Shown: positions 7,234 to 9,329 of the stretch, piece by piece
Layout: each line of letters opens with the position of its first letter
Position numbering within the stretch: position 1 is the stretch's first letter
DNA from: Clostridia bacterium
GTDB taxonomy: Bacteria > Bacillota > Clostridia > Christensenellales > UBA1242
DNA: 9,329 nucleotides
Reading direction: 5' to 3'
Assembly (NCBI GenBank): GCA_017650795.1
Contig: JAGCEE010000040.1
Coordinates: forward strand, 1 to 9,329
Translations under genes and position numbers: made by a program
The notes under the pieces: model-generated
Database searches by the model: none
Seen by the model: the letters and a program-made list of their open reading frames with translations, nothing else
Told to the model about the DNA's origin: nothing

Positions 7234-8638
7234 TTCTAATTATGACATAGTAATAGGCTTGGAAATCCATGCCGAACTAAATACAAAAACCAAAGTTTTT
7301 TGTGGTTGCCAAAACAAGTTTGGGCAGGAGCCAAATAGTAATTGTTGTCCTGTTTGCGTTGGTATGCCGGGAGCACTGCCTGTTTTAAATAAAGAGGCAT
7401 TAAAACTTGCAATAAAAGCAGGTCTTGCTTGTGATTGCAAAATAAACGATTATGCTGTGTTTGAAAGAAAAAATTATTTTTATCCAGATTTAAGCAAGGC
7501 ATATCAAATATCACAATTAGTAAAACCAATCTGTATTGGTGGATTTATAGAATTAGAAAGTGGTAAAAAAATTAGGTTAAATAGAATTCATCTAGAAGAA
7601 GATGCAGGAAAATTAACACACCAATTAAATGACACTCATATAGATTACAATCGTGGTGGTGTTCCACTAATAGAATGTGTGACCGAACCTGATATTTCCT
7701 CTGCCGATGAGGCATTAGAGTTTTTGCAAAAACTCCGCAATCGCTTTATTTTTGCCGATATTGCACATTGCAAAATGGAACAAGGTGGAATGAGGTGCGA
7801 TGTTAATTTGTCAATAAAACCAAAGGGTAGCACAGTATTTGGAACAAGAACCGAAATGAAAAACTTAAACTCGTTTAAGTCGGTTGCCCATGCCATAGAA
7901 TACGAAGCAAAAAGGCAAATAGAAGAAATAGAAAAAGGAAATAAAATAATTCAAGAAACACGCAAGTGGGATGACGATAGTGGTATAAGCAGTTCTATGC
8001 GTTCAAAAGAGGATTCGCAAGATTATAGGTATTTTCCAGACCCAGACCTTTTAACAATAGAAGTAGAACCAAGCGTGGTAGAAAGCATAAGGTCAAATAT
8101 GCCATTGCTACAAGAGCAAAGAATACAAATTTATTCAGAGGAGTATAATTTGCCAACAAGCGATATAAATATTTTGGTTAATTCAAAACTAGTTTCGGAT
8201 TACTTTGATAATGCAGTAAAACTATTAAACGAACCAAAAGAAATCGCAAATTGGATTATCACCGAATTACTAAAACAAGATGTTTCCGAAAAAATGCCAA
8301 TAAGTGAACAAAAATTTACACAAATAATAAACTTATCTTTAACTAAAAAAATAACCAGAAGCAATGCAAAAATTCTTTTGGAAAATATTATACAAACAAA
8401 TGCCGATGTAATGGAAACAGCAAAACAATTAGAAATGCTTGGCGATATTTCAAAAGAGGATATAGAAAGTATTGTTATTAACTTAATAAGCGAAAATGAA
8501 AAAGCTGTTGCCGATTATGAAAAAACGCCAGACAAGGTTGTTCAGTTCTTTATTGGAAATGTTATGAAACAAACAAAGGGTAGAGCAAATGCTGCTATGG
8601 CAAGAGATATAATAATTGCCAAACTACAAAACAAATAA
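7226..8638 (+). CDS. gatB: Asp/Glu-tRNA amidotransferase subunit B (kinase/transamidase)
   Basis: GatB binds the mischarged tRNA, activates the Asp or Glu side chain with ATP and adds ammonia from GatA to give Asn-tRNA(Asn) or Gln-tRNA(Gln). This copy is 470 aa, near the normal length. The cradle domain starts IGLEIHAEL (10-18) and has the zinc cysteines in CGC (26-28) and CPVC (41-44). HLEEDAGKL (122-130), DYNRGGVPLIE (140-150), GGMRCDVNLSI and MRSKED..DYRYFPDPDL (258-275) are all present. The C-terminal helical and YqeY-like tail domain ends KGRANAAMARDIIIAKL. One highly conserved stretch, normally YPDLPKGYQISQ, reads YPDLSKAYQISQ. It is the last core gene of the operon; no T-tailed terminator directly follows, so readthrough into the acetyltransferase gene is possible. 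Confidence 0.97.
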   Translation: MTNSNYDIVIGLEIHAELNTKTKVFCGCQNKFGQEPNSNCCPVCVGMPGALPVLNKEALKLAIKAGLACDCKINDYAVFERKNYFYPDLSKAYQISQLVKPICIGGFIELESGKKIRLNRIHLEEDAGKLTHQLNDTHIDYNRGGVPLIECVTEPDISSADEALEFLQKLRNRFIFADIAHCKMEQGGMRCDVNLSIKPKGSTVFGTRTEMKNLNSFKSVAHAIEYEAKRQIEEIEKGNKIIQETRKWDDDSGISSSMRSKEDSQDYRYFPDPDLLTIEVEPSVVESIRSNMPLLQEQRIQIYSEEYNLPTSDINILVNSKLVSDYFDNAVKLLNEPKEIANWIITELLKQDVSEKMPISEQKFTQIINLSLTKKITRSNAKILLENIIQTNADVMETAKQLEMLGDISKEDIESIVINLISENEKAVADYEKTPDKVVQFFIGNVMKQTKGRANAAMARDIIIAKLQNK

Positions 8639-8661
8639 ATGTATTTTATTTGAATAATTCC

Positions 8662-8684
8662 TAATATCTACAATAGTAGATTAA
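8662..8684 (-). other. Intergenic hairpin matching the Cas12a direct-repeat core
   Basis: On the minus strand the sequence TCTACTATTGTAGAT (8667-8681) is identical to the 3' 15 nt of a common Cas12a (type V-A) mature repeat, AATTTCTACTATTGTAGAT. The AA before it is retained but two T are missing. It forms a 6-bp stem ATCTAC/GTAGAT with a 4-nt loop. Only one copy exists in the window and there is no cas gene, so this is not a CRISPR array. It may be a solitary degenerate repeat, an ordinary hairpin, or an operator-like dyad before the next gene. No T-run follows on either strand, so it is not an intrinsic terminator. Confidence 0.4.
8669..8674 (+). promoter_or_regulatory. Possible -10 box for the acetyltransferase gene
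   Basis: TACAAT matches the -10 consensus in 5 of 6 positions and lies 29 nt before the ATG at 8704. The sequence 17 bp upstream (TTATTT) is a poor -35; TTGAAT at 8650 is a better hexamer but leaves only a 13-bp spacer. The box overlaps the hairpin at 8666-8681, so the dyad could act as an operator. Low confidence. Confidence 0.25.
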
Positions 8685-8703
8685 AAAACAGTGGAGGTGA
8701 ATT

Positions 8704-9189
8704 ATGTTTGTTTATCGAAAGGCGACATTTGATGATTTAAATAAAATCTGGGATAATGATATAAAAGAAAACGACAATGAAGTTAAATGGGTTTTATGGA
8801 AAGAGCAGTACATTAAATACAACAAAACCGGCATGGCAACTACATTTGTTGTATTATACGACAATAACCCAATAGGACAAATAACCATACTTTTTTCTAC
8901 CGAGTGCTCAGCTGTTTTAAATAGATCAAACTTGTGCGATGGCAGAACAACTGCTAATATGAATGCATTCAGAATAAAAAAAGAGTATGAGGGACAAGGG
9001 CATATATCAAAGCTTGTCAAAATGGCAGAGGAATATGCAAAACAAAAAGGCATAGAATATTTAACAATCGGTTGTGAAGCAAAAGAAAGTAGGAATCTTT
9101 CAATATATCTACATTTTGGTTATACTCAATTTGTTGATAGTTTTATTGAGGATAATGATTTAATTTTGTTTTATAGAAAAAGATTGTAA
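8704..9189 (+). CDS. GNAT-family N-acetyltransferase
   Basis: This 161-aa single-domain protein has the GNAT fold, which transfers an acetyl group from acetyl-CoA to an amine. The N-terminal strand FVYRKATFDDLNKIW (2-16) is the usual RxATxxDxxxI opening. Strand VLYDNNPIGQITI (50-62) precedes motif A, where KKEYEGQGHISKLVKMAEEYAKQKGI (92-117) carries the GxG pyrophosphate loop and its helix. Glu stands where Arg or Gln normally begins the loop motif. Motif B is the ESRNLSIYLHFGY region (128-140). The substrate cannot be assigned: antibiotic, polyamine, protein N-terminus or metabolite are all possible. The very strong ribosome site GGAGGTGA (8693-8700) fixes the start. It is 65 nt after gatB on the same strand and may share its transcript or have its own promoter. 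No functional link to Asn-tRNA synthesis is evident. Confidence 0.88.
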   Translation: MFVYRKATFDDLNKIWDNDIKENDNEVKWVLWKEQYIKYNKTGMATTFVVLYDNNPIGQITILFSTECSAVLNRSNLCDGRTTANMNAFRIKKEYEGQGHISKLVKMAEEYAKQKGIEYLTIGCEAKESRNLSIYLHFGYTQFVDSFIEDNDLILFYRKRL

Positions 9190-9219
9190 AATAAATAATT
9201 TTTACTAAATAATATAAAT

Positions 9220-9270
9220 ATAAAAAATTGCCAAACCATAGTAAAACAAATAGATTTGGCAATTTTTTAT
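9220..9270. terminator. Strong, probably bidirectional intrinsic terminator
   Basis: AAAAAATTGCCAAA (9222-9235) and TTTGGCAATTTTTT (9255-9268) form a perfect 14-bp stem, extended by two more A-T pairs to 9220/9270. The loop is 19 nt. The A-run on the left and T-run on the right give a U-tract on either strand. It ends the acetyltransferase transcript and would also end a convergent transcript. Confidence 0.9.
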
Positions 9271-9329
9271 GCACTAAACAAAACATGGCGCATATTTGCT
9301 AAAATGATGAAAAATATTAAATAATTTAA
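9267..9329 (-). CDS. Possible 3' end of a convergent gene (partial, tentative)
   Basis: Read on the minus strand, one frame is open from the window edge for 20 codons and ends at a TAA (9267-9269) inside the terminator's outer arm. The residues LNYLIFFIILANMRHVLFSA are hydrophobic, like a membrane segment. A bidirectional terminator at this point would fit a convergent gene. However, 60 nt of open frame is common by chance and a second minus-strand frame is also open for part of it. No family can be named. Confidence 0.2.
   Translation of the reverse strand, partial: LNYLIFFIILANMRHVLFSA

Noticed and set aside
8662..8684. CRISPR array
   Set aside because: Only one repeat-like unit is present, with no second repeat, spacer series or cas gene in the window.
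1..9329. Alternative genetic code, suggested by the absence of TGA stop codons
   Set aside because: Only eight genes are seen; all reading frames are free of internal TGA, Trp is encoded by TGG, and lengths match families under the standard code.

Overview
The window is low-GC bacterial DNA with compact, same-strand genes, strong AGGAGG-type ribosome binding sites and a bacterial-type AspRS followed by gatC-gatA-gatB. This points to a low-GC member of the Bacillota, perhaps an uncultured Clostridia-like lineage; the taxonomy is inference from composition and gene content only. All eight clear genes are on the + strand. Their stop codons are TAA (5) or TAG (3), and nothing suggests a non-standard genetic code.

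Layout: (1) positions 1-978 hold the 3' part of an MscS-type mechanosensitive channel gene, cut by the window edge and followed by a hairpin and an intrinsic terminator. (2) Positions 1072-1265 form an AT-rich regulatory region with a run of near-phased A-tracts, an excellent sigma-70 promoter (TTGACA, 17 bp, TATACT) and a perfect 10-bp inverted repeat over the -10 box and the predicted start site. (3) Positions 1266-8638 form a tight six-gene operon: an AsnRS-like paralog, an asparaginase-like protein, AspRS (aspS), then gatC, gatA and gatB. Gaps are 9, 32 and 15 nt, followed by overlaps of 1 and 8 nt. (4) A 65-nt gap contains a hairpin whose minus-strand sequence matches the core of Cas12a CRISPR direct repeats. 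(5) Positions 8704-9189 encode a GNAT acetyltransferase, followed by a strong and probably bidirectional terminator. A possible convergent gene end lies at the right edge.

How the genes work together: AspRS plus GatCAB is the standard indirect route to Asn-tRNA(Asn), in which a non-discriminating AspRS makes Asp-tRNA(Asn) and GatCAB amidates it. The two leading genes are the unusual part. The AsnRS-like protein keeps the AsnRS fold but has Ala where the motif-2 arginine should be and lacks the usual substrate-binding Gln. The asparaginase-like protein appears to have Ser in place of the second catalytic Thr and Cys in place of the catalytic Lys. Two diverged relatives of asparagine enzymes heading a tRNA-dependent asparagine operon, under one palindrome-covered promoter, are the best candidate here for an undescribed module. 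They could be an accessory or sensor of the Asn-transamidation machinery, or an unusual asparagine synthesis or hydrolysis pair; the sequence alone cannot decide.
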